This document shows, piece after piece, positions 1 through 7,949 of a stretch of DNA of 64,000 nt. Position 1 is the stretch's first letter; each line of letters starts with the position of its first letter. This stretch comes from Eutrophocola sp963925675 (GTDB taxonomy: Bacteria > Pseudomonadota > Gammaproteobacteria > Pseudomonadales > Pseudohongiellaceae), in the NCBI GenBank assembly GCA_963925675.1, contig CAWUSW010000005.1, forward strand, positions 49,775 to 113,774, read 5' to 3'. The notes under the pieces are model-generated. The model had not been told where the DNA came from, did not search any database, and saw only the letters and a program-made list of their open reading frames with translations. Both the position numbers and the translations under genes were made by a program.

Positions 1-1224
1 GCAGGCGATAATCTGTTCACTGTGTCGATGCTTGGTCTTGATGTTTATACCGGTGAATACAAGTGGCATTTCCAGCAGGTACATCATGATATCTGGGATT
101 ATGACTCACCCAATCCCACTATTTTATTTGATGCCCGCTACAACGGTGAGCTGCGCAAGGGTATTGCCGAAGTATCAAAGACAGGCTGGGTATATATCCT
201 GGACAGAATAACCGGGGAGCCTTTAGTGGGTATCGAGGAAAGGCCGGTTCCCCAGGAACCGCGGCAGAAAACGTCAGCGACACAACCGTATCCAATTGGT
301 GATGCTGTAGTGCCTCAGCATATTGATATTGCGCCTGAAGAAGTTGCGCTGGTCAATCAGGGCAAAATTTTTACCCCTTTCTGGACAGAGCTGGTGATTT
401 ATAAACCACAGATGGCAGTGAATTGGCCACCAAGTTCCTATGACCCACAAAGCAATACCATGTTTGTTTGTGGAATTGATAACACCGGCTACTCCACCAG
501 TGATGGAGAAGAAGGTTTCGACGGCGAGCCTGAACATGATCGAATGTGGATGGGAAACGGACCACTGACCAGAGTCAGCATCGCCCGGCGCGGTATTTTT
601 TCAGCACTTGATCTGACTACCAATCGTCTAAAATGGCAGCGCCAATGGGTAGAAGGTTGTATGAGCGGCTCCATTAACACCGGCGGAGGATTAATCCTGG
701 CCGGACGCAGTGATGGTCGACTAACAGCCATGGACAAAGATGACGGCAGTGTATTATGGGCTTTCGGTACAGATGCCGGAGTGAATGCGCCTGCTACAAC
801 TTTCATGCATGAGGGCACTCAATACATTGCCGTGATGTCAGCGGGCACTATATATTCGACAGGAGCCAAGGGAGACAGCCTGTGGCTTTTTTCTTTAGAA
901 GGCACCATGGATCCTGTGACTGAACGTGACAATGCTTCGCCACTGGCGGCGATGATGCCAGTTGAAATTGCTGCGGGAGAAGCCGACCTGGCGGCAGGAG
1001 AAAGAACTTACCGGCAGATCTGTACCGCCTGTCATGGCGATAGCGGATTGGGCGCTGCGGGTCATGAAGGGGTTTCTCTGTCAGATGTTAGTAGCAATCT
1101 GCAAGCCATTGTTACTGCCGTAAGCCGTGGTCAAAATGAACAGATGCCGGCGTTTGAATTAATTCTTACCCCGGAGCAGGTTCGGGATGTGGCGAATTTT
1201 GTAAACCAGGGATTGTTTGAATAA
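1..1224 (+). CDS. PQQ-dependent quinohemoprotein dehydrogenase, 3' part
   Basis: The frame is open from the first base, so the N-terminal half lies outside the window; about 407 residues are visible. The visible part has the beta-propeller signatures of quinoprotein alcohol dehydrogenases: WDYD, GWVYILDRITGEP, and a C-terminal blade with LWAFGTDAGVNAP. These are followed by a cytochrome c domain with heme motif CTACH and a later QMPAF that can supply the axial Met. Proteins of this type oxidise alcohols or aldehydes in the periplasm and pass electrons through their own heme to the respiratory chain. The substrate cannot be told from this part. A separate small cytochrome c at 5193 is a possible partner, though four unrelated genes lie between them. 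Confidence 0.9.
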   Translation, partial: AGDNLFTVSMLGLDVYTGEYKWHFQQVHHDIWDYDSPNPTILFDARYNGELRKGIAEVSKTGWVYILDRITGEPLVGIEERPVPQEPRQKTSATQPYPIGDAVVPQHIDIAPEEVALVNQGKIFTPFWTELVIYKPQMAVNWPPSSYDPQSNTMFVCGIDNTGYSTSDGEEGFDGEPEHDRMWMGNGPLTRVSIARRGIFSALDLTTNRLKWQRQWVEGCMSGSINTGGGLILAGRSDGRLTAMDKDDGSVLWAFGTDAGVNAPATTFMHEGTQYIAVMSAGTIYSTGAKGDSLWLFSLEGTMDPVTERDNASPLAAMMPVEIAAGEADLAAGERTYRQICTACHGDSGLGAAGHEGVSLSDVSSNLQAIVTAVSRGQNEQMPAFELILTPEQVRDVANFVNQGLFE

Positions 1225-1343
1225 ATTGGAGATAAAAGATAAAAGATAAAGGATAAAAGATAAAGGGGTTAAATTATCAAGCACTGCGGATTTATCGGGC
1301 TTGTCACTTTTATCTTTTATCCTTATTTCTTTATCCATATGTT
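1225..1343. repeat. ATAAAGG-type simple repeat forming a long inverted repeat
   Basis: Just after the dehydrogenase stop there are several copies of GATAAAAGATAAAGG-like words. AAGGATAAAAGATAAA at 1249-1264 is matched exactly by its reverse complement at 1309-1324, giving a 16-bp stem around a 44-base loop. The same ATAAAGG words recur at about 41.2 kb, so this is probably one module of the interspersed family described under findings. It could act as a transcript 3' end, but no classical T-run terminator is visible. Confidence 0.7.
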
Positions 1344-2045
1344 ATGACTCTTACACCATTCAAAGAAATTCTTGCCCTTGCTGAAGAAAGAAAAGGCGGC
1401 AAGAAAGCACTCCAAGAGCTGTTGGCAAGTCACAGACCCTTAACCGTTAAACAACTCACTGCACTTGGAGATGACCGTTATCTGGCCATGATGACTCGCT
1501 GTGTGTTCAATGCGGGTTTCAATTGGAAAGTGATCAAAAATAAATGGGACGGTTTTGAAGAAGCCTTTCATGGCTTTAATCCAAAAGGGCTTTCTCATAT
1601 GTCGCCAGAAAAATGGGAAGCCTATCAGGACGATACCCGTATCGTACGTTACTGGATCAAGATAAAGTCAGTGCAGGACAATGCTCTGTTTTTAATGGGC
1701 GAAGCACGACAGCATGGATCTTTTTCAAAGCGCTTTGCTGATTGGCCTATGCAGGATCAGATTGGCCTGATGGCATATCTGAAAAAAAATGGCTCGAGAC
1801 TGGGTGGTAATACGGGAATGTATTTTATCCGCTTTATTGGAAAAGATGGATTTATCCTGAGCAGTGATGTTGTTGGCAGGCTTAAGGCAGCAGGTCTGGA
1901 AATAAAAGATCAGCCCACAAGCATGAAAGATTTAAAACAATGTCAGGAAGCGTTTAATACCTGGCATGAGGAATGTGGCTTGTCCTATACCGATTTGTCT
2001 CGCATCTGTAGCATGTCTATCGGGAAGAATTACCCGCCACTATAA
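1344..2045 (+). CDS. DNA-3-methyladenine glycosylase I-like (HhH-GPD/Tag family) protein
   Basis: 233 residues. The middle matches the Tag family fold: an AGFNW segment, then a helix ending in FEEAFHGFNP, then a DDTRIVRYWIKIKSVQDNA region equivalent to the IIRHRGKI part of E. coli Tag. This suggests a base-excision repair glycosylase. It departs from E. coli Tag in two ways. The N-terminal Cys and His of the zinc snap are absent. Cys also stands where I align the Glu (E38 in E. coli) that contacts the methylated base. Substrate choice may therefore differ from classic 3-methyladenine. It is flanked by unrelated genes and preceded by a repeat element, so it is probably transcribed alone. Confidence 0.7.
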   Translation: MTLTPFKEILALAEERKGGKKALQELLASHRPLTVKQLTALGDDRYLAMMTRCVFNAGFNWKVIKNKWDGFEEAFHGFNPKGLSHMSPEKWEAYQDDTRIVRYWIKIKSVQDNALFLMGEARQHGSFSKRFADWPMQDQIGLMAYLKKNGSRLGGNTGMYFIRFIGKDGFILSSDVVGRLKAAGLEIKDQPTSMKDLKQCQEAFNTWHEECGLSYTDLSRICSMSIGKNYPPL

Positions 2046-2146
2046 GCGGCTACTGTTCAGATTTTTAAAACTTTGAGATTAGCGTGCCATCATGCTTTAT
2101 TTATACTACTTGTGACTACTTTCCCTTTCTGCATACAATCAGGCGT

Positions 2147-2557
2147 ATGAAATCAAATGATCCTTGTATCTGTGGCAGTAACAAACCCTTCGGGAAGTGT
2201 TGCGAGCCCTATCTCAATTACACAGCAAATCCAAAAACCGTAAAGCAACTGGTACGTTCACGGTATGCCGCCTATGCTCTTGGAGAAAACAAACACAGGG
2301 AATATCTGGTTAGGACCTGGCACCCGGCTACAGCGAAAAATATTAGAATGGCTGATTTAATAGCCGAAGGTCATGTGTGGAAAGGCTTGAGCATTATTGA
2401 TTCAAGGCAGAAGGGAGATCTTGGCCGCGTTGAATTTGAGGCTGTCTACTCAGTGGATGATGGCCCTGATCAGGTGCATCATGAGACCTCTGCATTTCAT
2501 CGCGACAAAGGGCTCTGGCTTTACCTTGAAGGTGAAGTTAAAGAACAGCCAGTCTGA
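2147..2557 (+). CDS. ychJ: YchJ-like SEC-C motif protein (UPF0225)
   Basis: I take the ATG at 2147, which gives 136 residues beginning MKSNDPCICGSNKPFGKCC. This N-terminal cysteine cluster is the SEC-C zinc-binding motif and normally lies at the very start of YchJ proteins. The longer frame from 2084 adds 21 residues with no family resemblance. The rest is the NTF2-like YchJ domain with RSRYAAYALG and a terminal FHRDKGLWLYLEGEV strand pair. The biochemical function of YchJ is not established; zinc binding through the cysteines is the only firm inference. It stands alone on the + strand between a glycosylase and a small membrane protein. Confidence 0.85.
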   Translation: MKSNDPCICGSNKPFGKCCEPYLNYTANPKTVKQLVRSRYAAYALGENKHREYLVRTWHPATAKNIRMADLIAEGHVWKGLSIIDSRQKGDLGRVEFEAVYSVDDGPDQVHHETSAFHRDKGLWLYLEGEVKEQPV

Positions 2558-2622
2558 TTTTTTTAATACAGAGACATTAAGATTTATCTGACAGGATTAA
2601 ACCAGGATTTACTAAAAGGCCA

Positions 2623-2949
2623 ATGTTAATGAACTGTCCGGTTTGCCAGAAAGAATTGCCATTAAAGTTTGCTTATGCAACTGAGTTAAAAAAATATCAA
2701 TGCCCCTCATGTTCCAGCTCGATTATCACTACAAAAAAATCAATGTCAAAAATAAAGCTGGTTATGGGGACGTTCAGTTTTGTTACAGCGACACCTCTTG
2801 GCGCTTATTGTTGTTACCTTTGGCTAGGCACTGCACAGCCGTTATTTTCGCTTTATTTTTTATTTTTTGGCACAGCCGGAATTTTTAGCTGTGTCAGTCT
2901 TTATTCAAAGTCTCATATAAGATTCCAGCCCTCATGGATTGCTTTATAA
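2623..2949 (+). CDS. small zinc-ribbon membrane protein, unknown function
   Basis: About 106-108 residues, starting at ATG 2623 or 2629. The N-terminus has two CxxC pairs (CPVCQ near residue 5, CPSCS near residue 27) typical of a zinc ribbon. Two strongly hydrophobic stretches follow, about residues 46-67 and 72-92, so the protein is probably anchored in the inner membrane with the ribbon in the cytoplasm. I do not recognise a named family. The 3' end overlaps the end of the convergent GST gene by six bases. Codon use looks like the neighbours. Confidence 0.6.
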   Translation: MLMNCPVCQKELPLKFAYATELKKYQCPSCSSSIITTKKSMSKIKLVMGTFSFVTATPLGAYCCYLWLGTAQPLFSLYFLFFGTAGIFSCVSLYSKSHIRFQPSWIAL

Positions 2950-3633
2950 ACTGCATACCTCTTTGCCTTTAATATAAGCTGGACGCTCACTGATTCTCCG
3001 GCGCCAGGCTTCAACATTGGTAAAGGTTTCCATCTCCAGATATTCCCAGGCCTGGTAAAATTCGGCGCAACAATTTACCCATGGAACTATGGATATATCT
3101 ACTATGCTGTAAGCATCAACTATGTACTTGCGGCCTTCCAGACGCTTGTCGAGTACACTGAGCAGTCTCCTGGTTTCATTGCTATAGCGTTCAAGGGGAT
3201 AGTCATCTTTCACCTTGTCTCGCATGAATTTATAGAAGTGACCAAATTGTCCAAGCATGGGGCCTATATGTGCCATCTGGAACATTAACCATTGCATATG
3301 TTCCATTCGACTTAGATAGTTTTGTGGCAATAATTGGCCCGTTTTGTCCGCCAGGTAAATCAGGATAGCAGCGCTTTCACTCAGAGCCACCATTTTCCCT
3401 TCGGGTCCGTTAGGGTCAATTATGGCGGGTATTTTTTCATTGGGGCTTATCTGTGCAAATTCCGGATCATGCTGGTCACCGTTTATGATATTAATGAGAT
3501 GAGGCTCATAGGCCAGCTCCATTTCTTCAAGGGCGACACTGATTTTCTGGCCATTGGGTGTTGCCATGGAATAGAGCTGAATGACGTCCGAGGTTTCTGG
3601 AAGCCAGCGAGTCGGGAAGGAAATTTCTGTCAT
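2944..3633 (-). CDS. glutathione S-transferase family protein, YfcG/YghU-like
   Basis: 229 residues. An N-terminal thioredoxin-fold domain carries SMATPNGQKISVALEE, the TPN motif that replaces the catalytic Tyr/Ser/Cys of other classes in the nu-class YfcG/YghU enzymes. This is followed by the cis-Pro segment NEKIPAI and the glutathione-binding SESAAIL. The all-helical C-terminal domain includes GPMLGQFGHFYKF, also a hallmark of YfcG-like proteins. Members act in the cytosol as glutathione-dependent disulfide reductases or peroxidases. The gene is convergent with the zinc-ribbon gene and divergent from the esterase at 3706, with 72 bases between the two starts. Confidence 0.9.
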   Translation of the reverse strand: MTEISFPTRWLPETSDVIQLYSMATPNGQKISVALEEMELAYEPHLINIINGDQHDPEFAQISPNEKIPAIIDPNGPEGKMVALSESAAILIYLADKTGQLLPQNYLSRMEHMQWLMFQMAHIGPMLGQFGHFYKFMRDKVKDDYPLERYSNETRRLLSVLDKRLEGRKYIVDAYSIVDISIVPWVNCCAEFYQAWEYLEMETFTNVEAWRRRISERPAYIKGKEVCSL

Positions 3634-3705
3634 AGGGCTTGTCCTGAAATAGGTTTTTCCTAAAGGAATTTGGTGAATACCTAGTATGCGACATACAATG
3701 ATGCA

Positions 3706-4362
3706 ATGGAATTACTCGCTACAGTAGAAATTGAAACTGGCCCGCAGGTGTGTGCGTCAGTGATTTGGTTGCATGGTCTTGGTTCTAACGGTCACGACTT
3801 TGAACCTGTTATCCCCCAGTTGCAATTACAGCATAAGCAAGGTGTGCGTTTTGTCTTACCCCATGCGCCTTCGATACCAATAACGATTAATGGTGGCATG
3901 GTCATGCCTGCCTGGTTTGATATTCTCGAGCATGGTGAGCGCCATATTGATTCCGGTCAGCTGTTGGCATCCTCTGCGGCCATTCATCAATTAATAGATA
4001 GAGAAATAGAAAACGGTATAGCCAGTGACAAGATAATACTGGTAGGGTTCTCGCAGGGTGGTGCGGTTTGCCTGCAAGCAGGGCTCACTTATGACCAGCC
4101 CCTTGGTGGCATTCTTGGGCTTTCAACATTTTTCCCCACAGCCGAAGCTGTTTCACCCCATCCAGCTAATGCAGGGCTGCCTATTCAGATTTTTCATGGC
4201 TCGCAAGATCCAATGCTTCCTGAATGGATGGCTGAAAATACGGTCAAGCATCTGAAGAAACTGGGTTACCATCCAGCGTATAAAAGTTATCCCATGCCTC
4301 ACAGTGTATGCGCGGAAGAAATTGCTGATATTTCCGTCTGGCTAAAAAACATCCTTTTATAA
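3706..4362 (+). CDS. carboxylesterase / lysophospholipase-like alpha/beta hydrolase
   Basis: 218 residues, the usual length of the EstB / phospholipase-carboxylesterase (Abhydrolase_2) family. Visible family marks are the oxyanion segment WLHGLGSNGHDF near residue 22, the nucleophile elbow GFSQGG near residue 116, the acid loop HGSQDPMLP and the catalytic His in PMPHSV. These enzymes hydrolyse short-chain esters or lysophospholipids in the cytosol; the natural substrate is not indicated by context. No signal peptide is present. ATG 3706 fits the family N-terminus. Confidence 0.9.
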   Translation: MELLATVEIETGPQVCASVIWLHGLGSNGHDFEPVIPQLQLQHKQGVRFVLPHAPSIPITINGGMVMPAWFDILEHGERHIDSGQLLASSAAIHQLIDREIENGIASDKIILVGFSQGGAVCLQAGLTYDQPLGGILGLSTFFPTAEAVSPHPANAGLPIQIFHGSQDPMLPEWMAENTVKHLKKLGYHPAYKSYPMPHSVCAEEIADISVWLKNILL

Positions 4363-4412
4363 TTCTGTTGAATATTATTCAGCGAACGGCAAATCGACTT
4401 GCAAAGAAGTTG

Positions 4413-4931
4413 TTAATGCATCAGGTGCACATTTACACTTCGGGCTTTTAACTGGCCTTTTTTTTGTGCGGCACGTTTTTTTCTTGCAGTTGCAGCACGT
4501 TTTTTCCTTGCCATCTCTTCAGCCTTTATTTTTTTTGCCCATTCTTTTTCAAAGGCTTCAAGTGCTTTTGCCCGGGCGGTGAGTTTTCGCTGGAAAGGCT
4601 TGGCTGTTTTAAGATTGGCCTCTTTGTCTTTCACCAGATTTCTGGCTTCGCTTACTGAATCAGAAATTAGTGTAGCGGCAGCTAGAGCTTTTTTTAGCTG
4701 ATTTTGTGCGGCTTTAGAACTGGATTTTTTTGCCGCCACGGCCGACCTGGCGGCTTGTTTTTTAGCAGAGGCAAGTTTCTTTTGTGCAGCTGCTACTGCT
4801 CTTTTTGCCTGGGCATATTCTTTCTGGTGAGTGGAAAGGTAGTTGTCTTTCGCTTTTATAATTTTGTTTTGGATTATATGAAAGTCCTTTTCGAGCACTT
4901 CCACTACATGTGGTTTTTTTCTGATCGCCAT
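4413..4931 (-). CDS. Lys/Ala-rich histone H1-like / AlgP-like coiled-coil protein
   Basis: 172 residues, very rich in Lys and Ala, with long heptad-like helical stretches (about residues 35-90 and 110-155) and a basic tail containing ARKKRAATARKKRAAQKK. This composition is shared by bacterial H1-like proteins and by AlgP of Pseudomonas, which bind DNA non-specifically, but I see no direct sequence match to either. A nucleoid-binding role is therefore inference from composition. The gene is divergent from the cytochrome c at 5193, with about 260 bases between them. Confidence 0.7.
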   Translation of the reverse strand: MAIRKKPHVVEVLEKDFHIIQNKIIKAKDNYLSTHQKEYAQAKRAVAAAQKKLASAKKQAARSAVAAKKSSSKAAQNQLKKALAAATLISDSVSEARNLVKDKEANLKTAKPFQRKLTARAKALEAFEKEWAKKIKAEEMARKKRAATARKKRAAQKKGQLKARSVNVHLMH

Positions 4932-5192
4932 CGGGTCTTGCCTCTGTTACCTGGAAAGAATTTGACTAAAGACTACTTATATTACCTGGGTTATTGCTTG
5001 TTTTATATCAATAAAATAAGGGTAAAGCACCTTTTTGAACTATTCCTGAGAGACTTTTACACTTAGTGCTATTAAGGATAAACTCAGAGGGTTGTTATGT
5101 GGAGATTTACGCTCACACTGGAACTTGAACATTATGGCCTGCCAATTTAATAATAATACTCAGGTTCAAACACTCGTGGGGAAGATGTTTCC

Positions 5193-5630
5193 ATGCCTTT
5201 ACGAATTTTGAAGGCCCTTCTCGCATTAACATTTTTTTTCATGCCAGTAATCAGCCTGCAGGCTCAGGAAGTAGTGCCATCCCATGCCTTTACCGGTGAA
5301 GAGCTGCAATCATTGCAAGGAACTATTGAACAGGCAGAGCAGCAGGCTGCACGGCCGGGTGCTGGAACGTCGGCAATTTCTCCTGACCTGGTCCTGCAGG
5401 CAGATTTTGATAACGGTAGTACCATATATGATAACGCTTGCGTTGCTTGCCATGGTGAAACAGGGCAGGGCGGTCAGGATGGCGGACCCGCACTGACAAA
5501 TAACTTAAGCTTGAGCGAGATCATGTTAGTCATAAACGATGGCAGGAATACTATGCCGGGTTTTGATGTATTTACGCAGCAGCAGTTGGTAGATATCAGC
5601 AGTTTTGTTGCAGAACGACTTCACCAATAA
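5193..5630 (+). CDS. small periplasmic cytochrome c
   Basis: 145 residues. A signal peptide ends near SLQAQ (about residue 24). Next comes a low-complexity linker rich in Gln, Ala and Gly, then one cytochrome c domain with heme motif CVACHG near residue 83 and the axial Met in NTMPGF. A GGGGAAG ribosome site lies seven bases before the ATG. It probably carries electrons in the periplasm. The heme domain resembles the one fused to the dehydrogenase at the left edge (both end in MP-F, then a QQLVD/EQVRD helix), so a shared respiratory role is possible but not shown. Confidence 0.88.
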   Translation: MPLRILKALLALTFFFMPVISLQAQEVVPSHAFTGEELQSLQGTIEQAEQQAARPGAGTSAISPDLVLQADFDNGSTIYDNACVACHGETGQGGQDGGPALTNNLSLSEIMLVINDGRNTMPGFDVFTQQQLVDISSFVAERLHQ

Positions 5631-5721
5631 AGATAAGTAAGCCGGAATATACAATTAACACAGGAATCAGGTAGCGAGATAAATAACGGCTTCTGTAGAC
5701 TCCACAAAGGAGGTAATTCAT

Positions 5722-5856
5722 ATGGCCGTAGATTTCAGCGGCCACCCCATGTTTCCGAGGGGTTTTAATAGTCCCACCCGCTTTGAGTTTTCCGTGCTCC
5801 CCACGGTTTATGAAATTCCCTTTCATTATGCCAATCCGATATCAGGAAGACCCTGA
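5722..5856 (+). CDS. 44-residue small ORF with a consensus Shine-Dalgarno; possible decayed gene start
   Basis: ATG 5722 is preceded by AAAGGAGGT at good spacing, one of the best ribosome sites in the window. The 44-residue product begins MAVDFSGHPMFPRGFN, continues SPTRFEFSV and includes VYEIP. The first 30 residues loosely resemble the start of carotenoid oxygenase (RPE65-like) proteins, where a GFN-P-R motif is followed by a GEIP strand. The frame then ends at a stop, and no continuation appears in other frames. It may be a genuine small protein or the relic of a frameshifted oxygenase. The family link is weak and from memory. Confidence 0.35.
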   Translation: MAVDFSGHPMFPRGFNSPTRFEFSVLPTVYEIPFHYANPISGRP

Positions 5857-6016
5857 AACTTATCTAACTTATTGATATTTAATATAATTACTGATTCCCG
5901 CTGACCTGGTCAGATAAAAGCGGTGTTTTCCTGAATTCCCGATTTACAAGAAAAAGAACAAAGCTGAGACGTGAATCAAATTAATTACCTTTCATATTAA
6001 GTAAATTCAATGGGGT

Positions 6017-6118
6017 AAGACACTGAAAGAGTCTTCGAAGAAGGAGACAGCTGACTTTTGAGAAAAAAGATGCAAGGAAAGATGGTCTACCCATCAGGCT
6101 TTCTCAATGTTCAAAAGT
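6017..6118 (+). promoter_or_regulatory. nested inverted repeats, possible structured 5' leader of the GGDEF-EAL gene
   Basis: AAGAC at 6017-6021 pairs with GTCTT at 6031-6035. ACTTTTGA at 6054-6061 pairs with TCAAAAGT at 6111-6118, and the next GAAA (6062-6065) with TTTC (6100-6103). Inside lies the hairpin GATGG (6081-6085) with CCATC (6091-6095). This could be a folded leader RNA about 130 bases before the start at 6252. It does not match the c-di-GMP riboswitch consensus I know (no GEMM core), so a regulatory role is only inference from structure and position. Confidence 0.35.
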
Positions 6119-6251
6119 TAACTTGGAAAAAATATCTTTCAGGGTTAAACACAAACATAGCGCCGGGCATCTGTATCCGGTTGAAATTTCCTTAGTGGCA
6201 CTTGAATACTAGAACAAACTTTATAATGCTTTTTTTGCCCGGGATATATTC

Positions 6252-7949
6252 ATGTTGTTAGAAGCAGAGGAGTGTCTGGGACTGGGTGAAGAAAGCTTTC
6301 GAATGATTGCAGATACGTCACCGGTTGGCTTGATTATTAGCCGTGTCAGCGACGGGCAAATTCAATATGCCAACCGTCAGGCCCTGGTCATGTTTAAACA
6401 AAATATACTTGAGTTGACCGGCGTAAGCATTCTTGATTTGTTCAAACGTTATACCAGTGACCAGAGTGTGATATCTGTATTAGGGGCTGGCCATAATGTG
6501 CAAAACAAAGAGATCTATTTTCAGGAAAAAAATGAGCCGGCCATGTGGCTTTCCCTGACTACCAAAACGTTGCTGCTGGACCGGGAAAAAGTAATTTGTA
6601 GTACCTTGCTTGATGTTACAGAAGTCCATGAACTGTCAAGTCAGTTAAGTTATCAGGCGACCTACGACGAATTGACTGGACTGGTAAACAGGCGTGAATT
6701 TGAAGATCGTCTGCAGGAAATAATTGATTCTGCACGTGAAAAGAAAACGGAAAACATACTTTGCTATCTTGATCTCGATCAGTTCAAGGTAATCAATGAT
6801 ACCTGCGGCCATATGGCAGGTGATGAAATGTTGCGGCAACTATCCCGAGTATTACATCGCTATATTCGCAGGAATGATACCCTGGCCAGGCTTGGCGGTG
6901 ACGAGTTCGGGATTTTGCTGGAAAACTGCCAGCTTAAAGATGCGCTGATTGCTGCTGAAAATATTCGCCAGGTAGTTCAGGAATTTCGATTTGTCTGGGA
7001 AGGCAGCACCTTTAATATCGGGGTAAGCATAGGGCTTACACCTATCTCATCTGTAGATGAATCCATCTCGGAAGTATTACGGCGGGCTGATACAGCTTGT
7101 TTCGTGGCTAAAGATGCGGGCAGGAACCGTATCCATGTTTTTCATTTTGATGATCAGGAACTTGAAGACCGTCATGAGGAAATGAAACTGGTGTCTACTA
7201 TTAATTCGGCACTGGATGAAAACAGGATGGAACTCTGGCAGCAGTCAATTACACATGTCGATAAAATCAATAAAAAACTGGATAGCGCCAAGGTTCATTT
7301 TGAATTGTTGCTACGCATGCGCGATAAGGAAGGCAACCTTATGGGACCGGAAGCCTTTTTGCCCTCAGCTGAACGTTATGATCTGGCCACAAGAATAGAC
7401 CGCTGGGTACTTGATGCAATGTTTAACTGGTTCGGGAAATATCCAGATCAGCTTGAAGAACTTGAGATGTGTGCGGTAAATCTTTCGGGGCAGTCTTTGA
7501 GTGATGAAAAATTTCTTCAGGAGATTACTGATCATTTAAGTCATTCTGAGATCCCGGCAGAAAAAATCTGTTTTGAAATAACTGAAACCGCAGCTATTCA
7601 GAATCTGGCAAAGGCCAGTCAGTTTATAAAAACACTGAAGCGTCTGGGCTGTAGTTTTGCTCTAGATGATTTCCGCAGTGGTCTTTCGTCATTTGCCTAT
7701 CTTAAAAGCCTGCCCGTTGATTTTGTCAAGATCGACGGTTTCTTTGTCAAAGATGTTGTGAAAGACCCGGTTGACCTTGCCATGGTGAAGGCAATTAATG
7801 ATATGGCTCATGCCATGGGTAAGCTGACTATTGCCGAGTTTGTAGAAGACAGGGAAATATTACAAAAGCTCGTTGATTTAGGCGTGGATTATGTGCAAGG
7901 TTATGGAATTGCAAAACCGGCGCCTTTAATTAATGAATCATCACGATAA
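6252..7949 (+). CDS. PAS-GGDEF-EAL cyclic-di-GMP signalling enzyme
   Basis: 565 residues, cytosolic. A PAS domain (about 12-125) is followed by a GGDEF domain (about 135-295) with an intact GGDEF at 215-219. An RRND inhibitory I-site lies five residues before it. The EAL domain (about 305-560) has ELL in place of EAL, but the conserved NLSGQSL, EITET, LDDFRSG, KIDG, AEFVED and VQGYG segments are all there. Both synthesis and breakdown of c-di-GMP therefore look possible. The PAS domain presumably senses a ligand or redox state. An in-frame stop just upstream supports the start near 6252. Its last 17 bases overlap the start of the ABC ATPase gene, suggesting co-transcription. Confidence 0.92.
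   Translation: MLLEAEECLGLGEESFRMIADTSPVGLIISRVSDGQIQYANRQALVMFKQNILELTGVSILDLFKRYTSDQSVISVLGAGHNVQNKEIYFQEKNEPAMWLSLTTKTLLLDREKVICSTLLDVTEVHELSSQLSYQATYDELTGLVNRREFEDRLQEIIDSAREKKTENILCYLDLDQFKVINDTCGHMAGDEMLRQLSRVLHRYIRRNDTLARLGGDEFGILLENCQLKDALIAAENIRQVVQEFRFVWEGSTFNIGVSIGLTPISSVDESISEVLRRADTACFVAKDAGRNRIHVFHFDDQELEDRHEEMKLVSTINSALDENRMELWQQSITHVDKINKKLDSAKVHFELLLRMRDKEGNLMGPEAFLPSAERYDLATRIDRWVLDAMFNWFGKYPDQLEELEMCAVNLSGQSLSDEKFLQEITDHLSHSEIPAEKICFEITETAAIQNLAKASQFIKTLKRLGCSFALDDFRSGLSSFAYLKSLPVDFVKIDGFFVKDVVKDPVDLAMVKAINDMAHAMGKLTIAEFVEDREILQKLVDLGVDYVQGYGIAKPAPLINESSR

Larger units (their letters stand above)
5631..6251. other. 620-base stretch without a long gene; small ORF and structured leader
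   Basis: Between the cytochrome c and the PAS-GGDEF-EAL gene there is no long coding frame. Two things stand out and are listed separately: a 44-codon ORF with a strong ribosome site (5722-5856) and a set of nested inverted repeats (6017-6118). The part from about 5857 to 6010 is AT-rich and shows nothing I can name. Confidence 0.6.

Noticed and set aside
6017..6118. c-di-GMP (GEMM) riboswitch before the GGDEF-EAL gene
   Set aside because: The conserved core of that riboswitch class is not visible; only generic stems are present.
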